Made by a program: the position numbers and the translations under genes | In this document: in pieces, positions 1 to 10,956 of the stretch | Numbering within the stretch: position 1 is the first letter of the stretch | Layout: every line of letters starts with the position of its first letter | The notes under the pieces: generated by a model | Database searches by the model: none | What the model was told of the DNA's origin: nothing | What the model saw: only the letters and a program-made list of their open reading frames with translations | From: Leptobrachium leishanense | Taxonomy: Eukaryota > Chordata > Amphibia > Anura > Megophryidae | Length of the DNA: 64,000 nt | Assembly (NCBI GenBank): GCA_009667805.1 | Contig: CM019063.1 | Span: 407,470,959 to 407,534,958, forward strand | Direction of reading: 5' to 3'

Positions 1-657
1 GTTAACCATTTCTTTGCATGTGAGCTGTTTATGCTAATAGTTGTGTTGGAATCAGTTTTTTTTAAAAAAGGTCTTAGTCTCTATGCTGTTGTTCTTAATG
101 TACAGGGTAAGATCCAAAAAATTGATATGATGGTCATTTAGATGGAAGTGAATCTTAAGTTATATTCATTATCATCCAGAGACAAGATAAACTTCTCAAG
201 GGAATCCCGTTCCCCTTTCCAGATAATAACTACATTGTCTATGAAACGTTTCCACAGGACGAGGCCTGCCCCTTCCTCCAACTTGGGCCAGATGACATCG
301 CGCTCCCAGCAATGCATAAAGAGATTTGCATAGCTGGGGCGAACCTCGTCCCCATGGCCGTTCCACAGACTTGCAGGTAAAACTGGCTCTCAAACCAAAA
401 GAAATTGTGTTCCAGTATGAATTTAATAGAATCTAACAAAAAATCAATTTGATCTAGGGGTAAAAGACTCTTTTCCACTAACACCCTTTTAATAGACTCT
501 ATCCCTTTATTATGGGGTATAGATGTATATAACGAAGAAACATCGATAGTGGCAAACAGCATGTCAGGTTCCCATTTTATCTTTTCTAATTCCCTTAGTA
601 TATGGCTGGTATCTTTAAGATATGATCTAATATTCTTCACCAGGGGTTGTAAGAACC
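1..657 (-). pseudogene. Penelope-like element reverse transcriptase, 5'-truncated and frameshifted
   Basis: Read on the minus strand, this encodes part of a Penelope-like RT. Motif A is seen as TIDVSSLYTSIPH (about 543-510), the next RT block as GTAMGTRFAP (about 330-370), then a FIDN box at about 230-245, and a tail of the form FLDLTLYIKNN...IETKTF (about 70-125). These are PLE hallmarks and not gypsy, LINE or retroviral RT. The catalytic box reads FIDN where PLEs normally have two Asp, so the second Asp is changed. The frame slips by one base just after GTRFAP (about 336-340) and again near 133-140. The start is internal to the RT domain, as expected for a 5'-truncated insertion. It is joined in frame to gypsy Pol at 657/658. 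The 3' end lies beyond the left edge. Confidence 0.85.
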
Positions 658-2317
658 ACTCTGATAGGGCAGACACAATAGCAAGCAATTCTCTGTTACC
701 GATATCGTAATTGCGTTCTGCTGGTGATAATTTTCTCGAAAAGAACCCACAAGGATGTAGAGGTTTTCCTGGAGGCTCTCTTTGAGACAGGACAGCCCCA
801 ATGCCTATCTCGGAAGCATCAACCTCAAGAACAAACGGAATCCTGGGATCAGGATGCCGTAACACGGGAGCGGAAGTGAAAGCTTGTTTGAGGGCTTCGA
901 ATGCTTGTTTGGATTGAGAAGACCAGATCTGGTTCTTCAGACCTTTACGTGTCATATTAATGATAGGGGAGGCTACAGCGGAATAATTCTTGATAAATCT
1001 CCTATAATAGTTGGAAAACCCCAGAAACCTCTGTATGGCCTTGAGACCTTGAGGGAGAGGCCATTCTGAGATGGCCGTGAGTTTAGAAGGATCCATCCCA
1101 AAACCTTCTGGAGTGATAATATACCCAAGAAATTTCACAGTGGTAATGTCGAATAAACACTTCTCTAGTTTGCAATAAAGACCATTGTCCAGTAATTTTG
1201 CTAATACCTGTCTGACATGTGCATGGTGGGTTTTCAGATCGGGAGAGTAAATCAATATATCGTCTAGGTATACTATAACAAAGGTTTGTAAGAAATCTCT
1301 GAGCACATCATTAATAAAATCCTGGAATACCGCTGGAGCATTACAAAGACCGAAAGGCATGACCAAGTATTCATAATGCCCACTCCTGGTGTTAAATGCT
1401 GTTTTCCACTCATGCCCCTCTTTTATACGTATCAGGTTGTAAGCTCCTCTCAAATCAAGTTTTGTGTATACTGCTGACCCCCTTAACCTGTCGAACAGTT
1501 CTGATATGAGAGGGATAGGGTACACGTTCTTAATGGTGATCTTGTTAAGCCCCCTATAATCGATACATGGGCGTAAATCTCCCTCTTTTTTGGACACAAA
1601 AAAGAACCCAGCCCCTGCTGGAGAAGAGGAACGTCGGATAAAACCTCTCTCCAAATTCTCCTTTATATACTCCTCCATAATTTGGTTCTCCTTTATGGAA
1701 AGAGGATATACTTTGCCTCGAGGAGGCATGGTACCAGGATAAATATCTATGGCACAATCATATGGTCTATGTGGAGGCAGTTTCTCTGCCTCCCTTTTAT
1801 CAAATACAGCCCTGAGGTCGGCATATTGGTCAGGAACCTCTGTAGACAATGGAGGAGCTGTGGTTGTGTTCAGGGCACCGACATGCTGAATGGGTATTAA
1901 ACAAGTCCCAAAACAAGCAGGACTCCAAGACAGTATCTCTCCCTTAGCCCAATCAATAACAGGATTATGTTCCACATACCAAGGGAAACCAAGTACAACA
2001 GGATTGGAAGGTGAATGGATAACTTGAAATATGATTTCTTCTTTATGCAAGAGACCAGTGGTAAGAACCACTGTAACCGTATCGTGAGTAATCCTAGGGC
2101 AGGATAACGGTCTGCCGTCTATGGCTTCGACGGCTAAGGGTGTCTCTCTTACAACCAGAGGTAGGGAAATGGAAGAAGCGTAGTTAACATCGATAAAGTT
2201 GCCAGCAGCCCCAGAATCCAAAAAAGCGGTAGTATGTGTGGTCTTGGTCTCCCAAGCCAAGGATACTGGTAACATAAGTTTAGTGTCTTTGACAGGAGAC
2301 ATGCACGTCACACCCAA
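658..2317 (-). pseudogene. Ty3/gypsy (chromovirus-like) Pol: protease, RT, start of RNase H
   Basis: The open frame from Met at 2317 carries an aspartic protease motif LDSGAAG (residues 33-39), RT motifs with YTKLDLRGAYN (Asp 288) and VYLDDILIYS (YLDD 350-353), and the beginning of RNase H (VDAS at 499-502, NRELLAI at 541-547). It then runs without a stop into PLE sequence at residue ~554. The rest of RNase H and the integrase are missing here. They could lie beyond the left edge if the PLE interrupted an otherwise longer element. The frame differs from the Gag frame just upstream (stop at 2338), so Pol would be reached by frameshifting, or the offset is decay. Family assignment rests on the protease/RT motifs and the Gag; I place it with the vertebrate sushi/chromovirus group by general resemblance only. 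Confidence 0.88.
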
Positions 2318-2337
2318 GGCCTGTCTCCTCAGTTGCC

Positions 2338-3270
2338 TTAGGTGCGGTAGTTTTCCGGCTTATCATGTATTTTAGGACGAGTAGGACATTGAAATCGTAC
2401 ATGTCCCCCCAAACCACAATACAGGCACAATCCCTCACGAAAACGCCTTGTTCTCTCTTCCTCTGTAAGCCTAGTACGGCCTAGTTGCATAGGCTCAGAG
2501 GGAGGAGAAAACTCTCTTGGTGGTGCTTGAAAGACAGGGGCCAACCTAGGTAACGGTCTCTTGGGTTTCTCTCTTGGAGTCCTTCTGTCCCTTATCTGAT
2601 TATCCAGATCTATACAATAATCAATGAGTTCACACAATACCTCAGGTAGTTTACGTGGAGCCAATTCATGCATCAATGACTCTGATAACCCCTCCATAAA
2701 AGCCAGAACCAGTGTCTCATTTGTCCAGTTCACATCAGAGATCAAGGTTTTAAATTCTATGGCATAATCAGACACAGTCCTGTTCTCTTGACGTATGCGG
2801 AACAAGGATTTGCCAGCTACCATGGCCTTTCTGGTAGGATTAAATGTAAGTTGTAACTCGGCTATGAATTCTTTATAATCCCGTATGATAGGCTTCTCTG
2901 CCTCCCATAAAGGAGTCGCCCATGTCAATGCTCAGCCAGACAGATGATTAATAATGAACCCCACTTTGGCAATGTCAGAGAAAAACATCTGTGGATTTAA
3001 TTTAAAATGAATATCCACATGGACCAAAAATCCCCGGCACTCTGAGGGAGTACCGTCAAACCTCATAGGAGCGGTCATGTGTACCTGGGATGTCTGAACG
3101 ACAGGGGACACAGGTATATCAAGCGGGGGTGCAACCCCAGCTGGTTCCAGGTGAGCAGTACGAGTCAGGATAGTTTGTAAGGCAATAGCAAACTGATCCA
3201 TCCTATGATCCTGCTCATCCTGTCTGGATACAAAGTTAGCCAAGTGCTGTGTTAAGTCTGCGGGATCCAT
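2338..3270 (-). pseudogene. Ty3/gypsy Gag with one internal stop
   Basis: Gag starts at MDPADLTQHL (3270), just inside the LTR, as expected for the group. Two open pieces, 3270-2932 and 2928-2338, are in the same frame and separated by a single TGA at 2931-2929. A CGA-to-TGA change at a CpG would explain it (inference from methylated-CpG decay). The C-terminal part carries a CCHC zinc knuckle, CLYCGLGGHVRFQC, preceded by the LTEEERTRR helix. Gag packages the element RNA into cytoplasmic particles. The zinc-knuckle block closely resembles that of the non-autonomous element at 4474-5946, which suggests relatedness of the two Gag proteins. Confidence 0.87.
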
Positions 3271-3286
3271 ATTGGCCAGATCATAA

Positions 3287-3833
3287 TGTCACGGTTCCCA
3301 GATCCCACCACGCAGTACTTAACGCCCAACACTCCACAGAGCCCAGAAGCTACCAACAGAGTAGCCGTGAAAGATCTCTAACTGTCTGGTCCTTAGAATT
3401 GGCCAGGTAAACTAGCTAGACAGAAAGGGTTAACAACACAGGGAGTAGTCAGCCGAGCCAGAATCAGGAATACAGAGTTCAGAATGGTCAAATGGAATAG
3501 TCGGGTCGATATCAGAGCAGTGGCGTAGTACAAGAAAATGGTCTAGGGTAACAGAAGGCAGAATAGTCAGAAACAAGCAGAGGTCAATAACGGGTTAATT
3601 CAATATAGCAGTCAGGTACAAGGAGCTCAGGTATGGATAACCACGATCTGGCAACTGCTGAGAATACACTGAGGGTTTTTAAAGACCTTCACCAGACCAC
3701 GCCCCCACTCAAGCCGCGCCTCATGCAACCACCTCCCTGCCTGTCTTCATTTAAACCGGGCATTGGTCAGCGAGCAGCATCAGACATGCGGCCCTCAAGC
3801 ACACAGGTAGGGCTGGAAGCTCCCAACATTACA
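3287..3833 (-). repeat. 5' LTR of the gypsy element
   Basis: On the minus strand the segment begins TGTAATGTTGGG at 3833 and ends CCGTGACA at 3287, directly before the leader and the Gag Met (3270). It has TG...CA ends and is ~547 bp. Its outer edge abuts Tc1 transposase codons at 3834, so the gypsy element landed in Tc1. The partner LTR is outside the window, so the boundaries rest on terminal dinucleotides and the Tc1 junction. Confidence 0.65.
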
Positions 3834-4005
3834 GCTTCTTACACCTCTCACCCAGAATTTTGGACCACTCTTCCTTTGCAAACTGCTCCAGGTCTCTCTT
3901 ATTGGAAGGGCGCCTTTTCCCTACAGTAGTTTTAAGATCTCTCCACAGGTGTTCAATGAGATTTAGATCTGGACTCATTGCTGGCCACTTCAGAACTCTC
4001 CAGCG
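3834..4005 (-). pseudogene. Tc1-like transposase, C-terminal fragment
   Basis: The minus strand encodes RVLKWPAMSPDLNLIEHLW followed by a C-terminal helix. This holds the third acidic residue (Glu of IEHLW) of a Tc1 DD34E transposase. It is separated from the rest of the transposase by the LTR element at 4006-6575; the coding phase resumes exactly at 6576 after removing one copy of AGCG. On the other side it is cut by the gypsy LTR at 3833. Confidence 0.88.
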
Positions 4006-4471
4006 TGTCAGGGATCTGTACCTGTATGTGCGCAAGAACCTGCCCTGCATGTACGCATACAGGAAAAGTGCTGTTTCAGTCCTGTCCAGCACCTATATGG
4101 GTTAATTCCAAGTGAAACGTAAAAGCACCAACACACACCACACCCCCTGTCTAATAAAAGAGAAACTCCCACTCCTGCAACTTGACTTCTCATTACAAGT
4201 CAATCCTGTGTATTGTTGAGACCTGCTCTTTACTGCTATTGATAACCCGTGTACCAGACCCTGATTAACCAACCGACCTTGCCTCCTTGCTACCCGCCTA
4301 TTCGACCCTCGGACCGTCCAGACCATTCTACCTCGTCATCCCATTTGTACTGCGCTATGGACTGCTACCAACCAGCCTATTCTAAGGTACAGTCAGAATA
4401 TTCCTGCCTAAAGGGCTCAAATCCCCAGCAATTGGGTCCCACCACGGCGTATGCCAGGTGCCACCCTGACA
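4006..4471 (+). repeat. 5' LTR of the non-autonomous LTR element
   Basis: TGTCAGGG...CCCTGACA termini are inverted copies of each other. An AATAAA at 4153-4158 is a candidate polyadenylation signal. It is one base different from the 3' LTR over 466 bp. Confidence 0.93.
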
Positions 4472-4473
4472 GA

Positions 4474-5946
4474 ATGAGAAGTCCCCAAACTGAGCCTGCA
4501 GGAATACTCCCAGTCCTGGAAGATCTGGCCTACAGGTTGTGTGTGGTGCTGGATGATATATGGGACGTGACGGACAGACTAAGGAGCACCCTTCCCAAGG
4601 TGTATGTTCCCCCAGGGAAGAGACCTAGAGGCCCGCTGACGCCAGAGGAGCGTACCAGAAGAATAGACCAGAATCTCTGTCTGTACTGCGGGGGTTCCAA
4701 CCATTTATTGATAAACTGCCCCATTAAACCACCCAGGAAAGAAGACCCTGGGCAAAGACTGAATGAACCACCTATGCCAAAAATTACGCCTCGTGTCAAG
4801 TTCACGCTGCCCCCGCAGGAAGAGACCAGGCCTACACCAGGACCTAAGCCTGCAGCAATTCCCAAGTCTGCTGCAATGAATAAACCTGGTAAGGTGATCA
4901 AGCCTGCACCGCCGCCCCAACCGGTGAAAGCTACCGTGCCTGCACCTGAACCCAGATCTGCAAAACCACCAAAGTCTGCGCTTGTGACAAAGCTTGAAAA
5001 AGTGCCCAAGCCAGCTCCCAGGTCACCTCCTGCACCGAAACCTGCCCCCAGACAACCCATACCCAGGGTACCTAGAGATCCGGTGTCCCTGGAGGCTAAC
5101 TCCGAGGAGGATGAGGACAAAGTATTACCCATGGAGACAGAACCTACAGGCTTCCCGGAGTCCGAATCCATGGAGCAAGGGTACCCAGTGTCTGAGGAAC
5201 CTAACCCTCCTGTCCCTATGGAGATCATGTGTGTCCAGACCCCAGGTACGACTCTCATCACTCCCAGGCAGCACCTCATGACCAGCGCTGCTGGAACCCC
5301 GAAACCTGCACCCAGAAAGCACAACGCACCAAAGGCAGGGACCCCTCTCTGTGTACAGGGAACCTTCCTGGTGCCGGGATCTGGTCATACTTATACAACC
5401 CCGGAACCAGTATGCGGTGAACAAATTGTTGCTTCCACCATCTGTTCCCCAGACCCTATATCACCTGACTGTGTCTACGCATCCACAGGCACAGTGGTGC
5501 GTAGGGAAGATCTGGCACGATTTGAGGAAGCTCTGAACATCAGGCAAGCTGTATCATTGCCCAGTACTGCCCAGGTGGCACTGACAGTTACTCCCATGGC
5601 TCCCAGCCAGCAGGAGTCACCATGCTGCTCTCCACCCGATTCTGGAGCTGAAGAATGGGACACAATGTCCTCTGATGAGGAACCTCAGCGGCAGATTGCT
5701 TGGCGATCGAAAGGACCCCCAGTTCTGCATTCAGGGTACATTGGCACCACCGTACAAGCTACGTCCCGCAGAGGGGCTCATCATCCTGCGGTGTCCCGGT
5801 ACGTTCCGGCTATGGAATTTTATCCATCCAGTGACTCACCCTCTGACTCTGAATCAGAGTACATGTTTAATGTTGTTGCCCCGGGAGTGCTGTCCTCCAG
5901 GAGAGATGTACATCGATCAAGACCTCTGTATAGTGGGGCTATGTGA
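4474..5946 (+). CDS. Gag-like zinc-knuckle, Pro-rich protein of the non-autonomous LTR element
   Basis: This is a 490-codon ORF. I take Met at 4474 as start because it lies 3 bases after the 5' LTR; the frame is open upstream into the LTR to a Met at 4249, which would add 75 residues. Residues ~1-45 are helical-looking, then comes a basic segment (GKRPRGPLTPEERTRR) and a CCHC knuckle CLYCGGSNHLLINC (4678-4719). A long Pro/Ala/Lys-rich region follows (about 4740-5090, with many KPA and PKPAP motifs). The remainder is acidic and Ser/Pro-rich to the stop at 5944-5946. The knuckle block matches the gypsy Gag at 2338-3270, but the capsid region is much shorter or unrecognisable. It is intact, consistent with recent insertion. 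A plausible role is RNA binding and packaging in trans with a helper. The acidic C-terminal half matches nothing I recognise. Confidence 0.8.
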   Translation: MRSPQTEPAGILPVLEDLAYRLCVVLDDIWDVTDRLRSTLPKVYVPPGKRPRGPLTPEERTRRIDQNLCLYCGGSNHLLINCPIKPPRKEDPGQRLNEPPMPKITPRVKFTLPPQEETRPTPGPKPAAIPKSAAMNKPGKVIKPAPPPQPVKATVPAPEPRSAKPPKSALVTKLEKVPKPAPRSPPAPKPAPRQPIPRVPRDPVSLEANSEEDEDKVLPMETEPTGFPESESMEQGYPVSEEPNPPVPMEIMCVQTPGTTLITPRQHLMTSAAGTPKPAPRKHNAPKAGTPLCVQGTFLVPGSGHTYTTPEPVCGEQIVASTICSPDPISPDCVYASTGTVVRREDLARFEEALNIRQAVSLPSTAQVALTVTPMAPSQQESPCCSPPDSGAEEWDTMSSDEEPQRQIAWRSKGPPVLHSGYIGTTVQATSRRGAHHPAVSRYVPAMEFYPSSDSPSDSESEYMFNVVAPGVLSSRRDVHRSRPLYSGAM

Positions 5947-6096
5947 CCTCATCCCCTGCAGACTACAGTCACCACCAGAGGAGGTGCAAGACCCAGGACA
6001 CCCCGTACTGCTGCTTATGCATTATGAACTTTTTTTCCTCTTGCCCGCAGGTGCCCAGCATCGAGTCCAGTTTGGATCGTCCAGTGGCCGCTCCTT

Positions 6097-6106
6097 AGGG
6101 AGGGGA
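6097..6106 (+). other. Polypurine tract of the non-autonomous LTR element
   Basis: AGGGAGGGGA lies just upstream of the 3' LTR start (TGTCAGGG at 6110), where plus-strand DNA synthesis of an LTR element is primed. Confidence 0.7.
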
Positions 6107-6109
6107 TTC

Positions 6110-6575
6110 TGTCAGGGATCTGTACCTGTATGTGCGCAAGAACCTGCCCTGCATGTACGCATACAGGAAAAGTGCTGTTTCAGTCCTGTCCAGCACCTAT
6201 ATGGGTTAATTCCAAGTGAAACGTAAAAGCACCAACACACACCACACCCCCTGTCTAATAAAAGAGAAACTCCCACTCCTGCAACTTGACTTCTCATTAC
6301 AAGTCAATCCTGTGTATTGTTGAGACCTGCTCTATACTGCTATTGATAACCCGTGTACCAGACCCTGATTAACCAACCGACCTTGCCTCCTTGCTACCCG
6401 CCTATTCGACCCTCGGACCGTCCAGACCATTCTACCTCGTCATCCCATTTGTACTGCGCTATGGACTGCTACCAACCAGCCTATTCTAAGGTACAGTCAG
6501 AATATTCCTGCCTAAAGGGCTCAAATCCCCAGCAATTGGGTCCCACCACGGCGTATGCCAGGTGCCACCCTGACA
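6110..6575 (+). repeat. 3' LTR of the non-autonomous LTR element
   Basis: It has the same length and ends as 4006-4471 and is followed by the second AGCG of the target duplication at 6576-6579. AATAAA is at 6257-6262. Confidence 0.93.
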
Positions 6576-6604
6576 AGCGCTTTGTTGCCATGCATTTCTG
6601 GGTG

Positions 6605-7984
<1,380 letters not shown>

Positions 7985-8128
7985 CATATACTCATATTTT
8001 CATAAAATGCAATGTGCCTAAATAGTAGCAAAAATTGTAATTTTATTCTGTTTTGGTTAAATTTGCATTTCATTTGGGGAAAAAAAGTAGCAGGGTCTCC
8101 ATTTATGATTTTTTCCTTAAAGACTAAC

Positions 8129-8927
8129 TGTCACACGCCAGGTGCCTGTGGGGTCTAGAGCGGGTCCAGTGTGCGCGGCGCCGCTGGCTGGTCGGGTGCT
8201 ATTAGTTCTGGATGCCTCCGGCATTCCTGCGGCCAACGAGAAGGCAGGGCAGGGCGCAGTGTGGTGACGTGGAGCCGTCGGCCTCTAAGTAAAGAGCGCG
8301 ATCTGAGTCATTGCCTTGATGTGGAGTTGGTTGCCGCATCACTTGGTGTATTCATTCTTGAATCACTGATTCATTGATTCATATCGCTCTATCATTGACC
8401 CGAATTGTATGAGGACCCTGTTTGTTGCTGACACGGACTGCCTTCTTGACCATTTTTTCTCTGACCAAGCCTGTATGTATGTTATGCCCAGAGCAGACTC
8501 AGAGTGTTTGCTGATTCTACCCCACGCTGACAGAGTATATATCGAACCTGCATAATGCTGACTTTGAGAAAATACTGATCCTACCTGTTGCCAAACCAGT
8601 CTGTATGAGAACCCTGCCTGTTGCCAATCCGGGTTGTTTTGTATGGCCACGCTTATTCTGATCCCTGGTGTATGAGCGTACTGTACAAGCCTTACTCTGG
8701 TTGCTCACCAGCTGTTGGTGAAGCTAACCCTTTTTGCCCCAGTACACACTCTGTCTTGAAACATGCTGTTACTAGGTTATACTCATTGTTGCTGGTGTGT
8801 CTGTTCTCCCTGGCTAGGAGTGATAGGGTTAGCGGTCCCGACCATTCAAGGATCGGAGGGCTTAGAAGTCTGTCCAAAAGGATCCCCACCAAGGTTGTTA
8901 AGGGTGAGCGGGACTGCGAACGTGACA
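8129..8927 (+). repeat. Solo LTR (799 bp) with 5-bp duplication
   Basis: It begins TGTCACACGCC and ends CGAACGTGACA, with CTAAC on both sides (8124-8128 and 8928-8932). There is no internal element, so it is a solo LTR left by LTR-LTR recombination. Parts (for example the ctggctggtcgggtgc and gtggagccgtcggcc regions, and the ...gggtgagcg end) resemble the LTR at 14405-15453, so the two belong to one broad family. Orientation is arbitrary. Confidence 0.85.
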
Positions 8928-8932
8928 CTAAC

Positions 8933-9780
8933 CTATAGAATATATAACCAGAAAGATTTGGATGAGAAAATGTGGAAAAATAAATTTACACGCTGCAAAC
9001 GATTGAAATCCAAATGGAAATTTACACTTTTTTGACATATTTTGTTCATTCGGATCATGACCTATAGACATAGAAATTTTATATTTTGAATCTCCTGAGT
9101 CTGGAGTATCTAAAGGGATACTCTAACAAACTGCCTTAGTGACATTAAATAAGCAAATGATGCTAGATCGTTTGTAGAATGACAGATCTGAGGGGGTGCA
9201 GTAGCATGGCAACGTAGGTTTGTCATCAAAATTGCTGAATAAGTGGTCCAGCTCCCCAAATGTGGATTAAGTTACCATGTGGTTCTTGACAAACTTCTGA
9301 GAACTTCTCCTGTCCATTTTTAGTACATGTTTTATTCTGCTCAGTCTGCAAACTTTTATATATATAGGGAACGATACAAGATTGTTTAATTCAGCTGCAT
9401 TTTCTCAGACACCTCTTAAATTATAATTATCTGTATAAGATATTTTATCATACAGGGAAATCTAAATACATTTTATGGAAGCATTCTGTTTGTGACTTAT
9501 AATTCAGTGGTTTGAGTAAACACTGAAATAAACTAGGAAAAATGGAATTGAAAATAAATCTGTGTTCTAAAGTGCATCAGAAATTCAGTAGGCCTCTGGG
9601 AGAAGTGCTTTACCCTTGTTAAGACTTTTTTGTTTTATCCTTGCAATAAACCGTAAGGCTGTGTGAATTAGCAAATTAATGATTCAAGGGAACAATGCAT
9701 TTAATTTATCTGAAGCAGCTGTTCACAATCACCTTGTTATACAATGTGAAACACATTTAAAAGCATATCAAAAAGTTATT
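8933..9780. other. AT-rich spacer, no gene seen
   Basis: No supported ORF or repeat boundary. A fragment near 9110 reads taaagggatactctaac and resembles the end of the MITE family at 32231, too short to call. Confidence 0.5.
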
Positions 9781-10135
9781 TTGCCATCCTATGATATATC
9801 ATATGCTAAAACATGAATTTGTTTGTATAATCAATATTATAATTGTGGAAGACATTTACACATCCAAGCAATTCAGAGAACTGTTTTACAGAGCTCATGT
9901 GCTACATTCCCCATATGCAGCAAGGAACTCTGGGAATGACATGCAAATGAGGGTTACCCCCTTTTCCTTGGACACTGGTTTTCCATTGATTTATCCCTTT
10001 TTTCTTTTTATGTGTTTCATATATACTGGTTATTTTTTATGACAGAGCCCTTCTTGCCAGTGCAATTGCATACTAGTTTTTTTTTTTAGCGAAGGTCAGT
10101 TTATGCAATGAGCCACCGCCACTCCTAGGCAGCTG

Positions 10136-10161
10136 TTTTGGGCTTTTTATGCCCTCATCAG
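10136..10161 (-). ncRNA. Degenerate hammerhead-ribozyme-like core
   Basis: On the minus strand: CTGATGA, a 4-bp stem GGGC/GCCC with a 7-base loop, then AAAAC. This fits the CUGANGA-stem II-GAAA core with G12 changed to A. I cannot find a convincing stem I, so it is weaker than the pair at 30071 and 30261. Confidence 0.3.
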
Positions 10162-10547
10162 CAGCAGATAGGCCGTGACTCGCTGCAATTTGATGCTTAA
10201 CCTGTAGGGCAAATCAATACTCAAGTTATGGTGGAGGGAAAAAAGTGAGATTAAAAGCATCCACTTAGCAAATAATCAAGTTTATAATTGTGGAAGACCT
10301 TTACATTTCAAAGAGAATTCAGAGAACTGCTTTACAGAGCTCATGTGCTGCATTCCCTATATGCAGCAAGGAATTTTGGGAAGGACATGTAAATGAAGTC
10401 CACAATTTCCCACATTTCTGTATCCTGGGTCTGTTTTAATAAAGAGCCCTCCAAAGAACCCTCCAATACCCCCAAGAGCATGGACGTTCTTCACTGTCAA
10501 ATCCTTCAGGAAAGGCAGGACGCTGTGAAGCGACTATGTGAGACCTC

Positions 10548-10735
10548 ATGGGCCTGGACCTGATGGACCTATATGAGGATATGATAGTGGAGGGTCGCAT
10601 GCTGGCCACGCTCATAGAGGGCATGATCACGATCCTGTACAAGCGGAAGAGGGAGAGGTTGGAGCAAAAAAATTGGCGCCCATCTCCCTCCTGAATGTGG
10701 AATACAAGATACTTGCAAAGGTATGGGGAATGTAG
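10548..10735 (+). pseudogene. Tx1/L1-like LINE RT fragment
   Basis: The plus strand reads EGMITILYKRK...NWRP and, one base out of frame, PISLLNVEYKILAKV. The NWRPISLLNxxYKILAK signature is the RT1-2 region of L1/Tx1-clade LINE ORF2. One frameshift and an in-frame stop follow. Only ~190 bp survive. Confidence 0.6.
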
Positions 10736-10956
10736 CACAAGAGTTATGTAAAGCAGTTCTCTGAATTGCTGGGATGTGTAAATGCGTTCCACAATTAAAT
10801 ACTTGATTATTTGATACGTGGAGGCTTTTAATCTCCCTTTTTGCCCTCCACCATAACTTAAATGAGTATACTCAATATGAAATTTTAAAAGTGATATGGA
10901 AATATGGAAGGCAGATTACTTACACGTGTGCATATTATCCAATTTCCTATAATTAA

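Larger units (their letters stand above)
4006..6575 (+). mobile_element. Young non-autonomous LTR retrotransposon inserted in Tc1
   Basis: This is a complete element with 466-bp LTRs at 4006-4471 and 6110-6575 that begin TGTCAGGG and end CCCTGACA. It is flanked by AGCG at 4002-4005 and 6576-6579, a 4-bp target duplication. Read side by side, the LTRs differ at one position (t in the first near 4232, a in the second). A purine tract AGGGAGGGGA precedes the 3' LTR. The interior holds one long ORF and no protease, RT or integrase, so it must use enzymes of another element (inference). No recognisable tRNA primer-binding site follows the 5' LTR. Zinc-knuckle similarity to the neighbouring gypsy Gag suggests a Ty3/gypsy helper. 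Confidence 0.93.
9790..10870. repeat. Inverted-repeat element enclosing LINE debris
   Basis: A ~120-bp block starting AATTGTGGAAGAC recurs at about 9840 and 10277 in direct orientation and at about 10797 inverted. The block at 10210-10425 and the block at 10700-10870 form a long imperfect inverted repeat, both with GTTATGGTGGAGGG then AATAATCAAG. The centre (10440-10715) is unrelated LINE-like sequence. A foldback or non-autonomous transposon, or a PLE-derived inverted repeat, would fit. A hammerhead-like motif lies inside at 10136-10161. Confidence 0.55.

Noticed and set aside
4530..5324. 264-codon antisense Gly-rich frame
   Set aside because: Shadow of the Pro-rich Gag-like ORF on the opposite strand.
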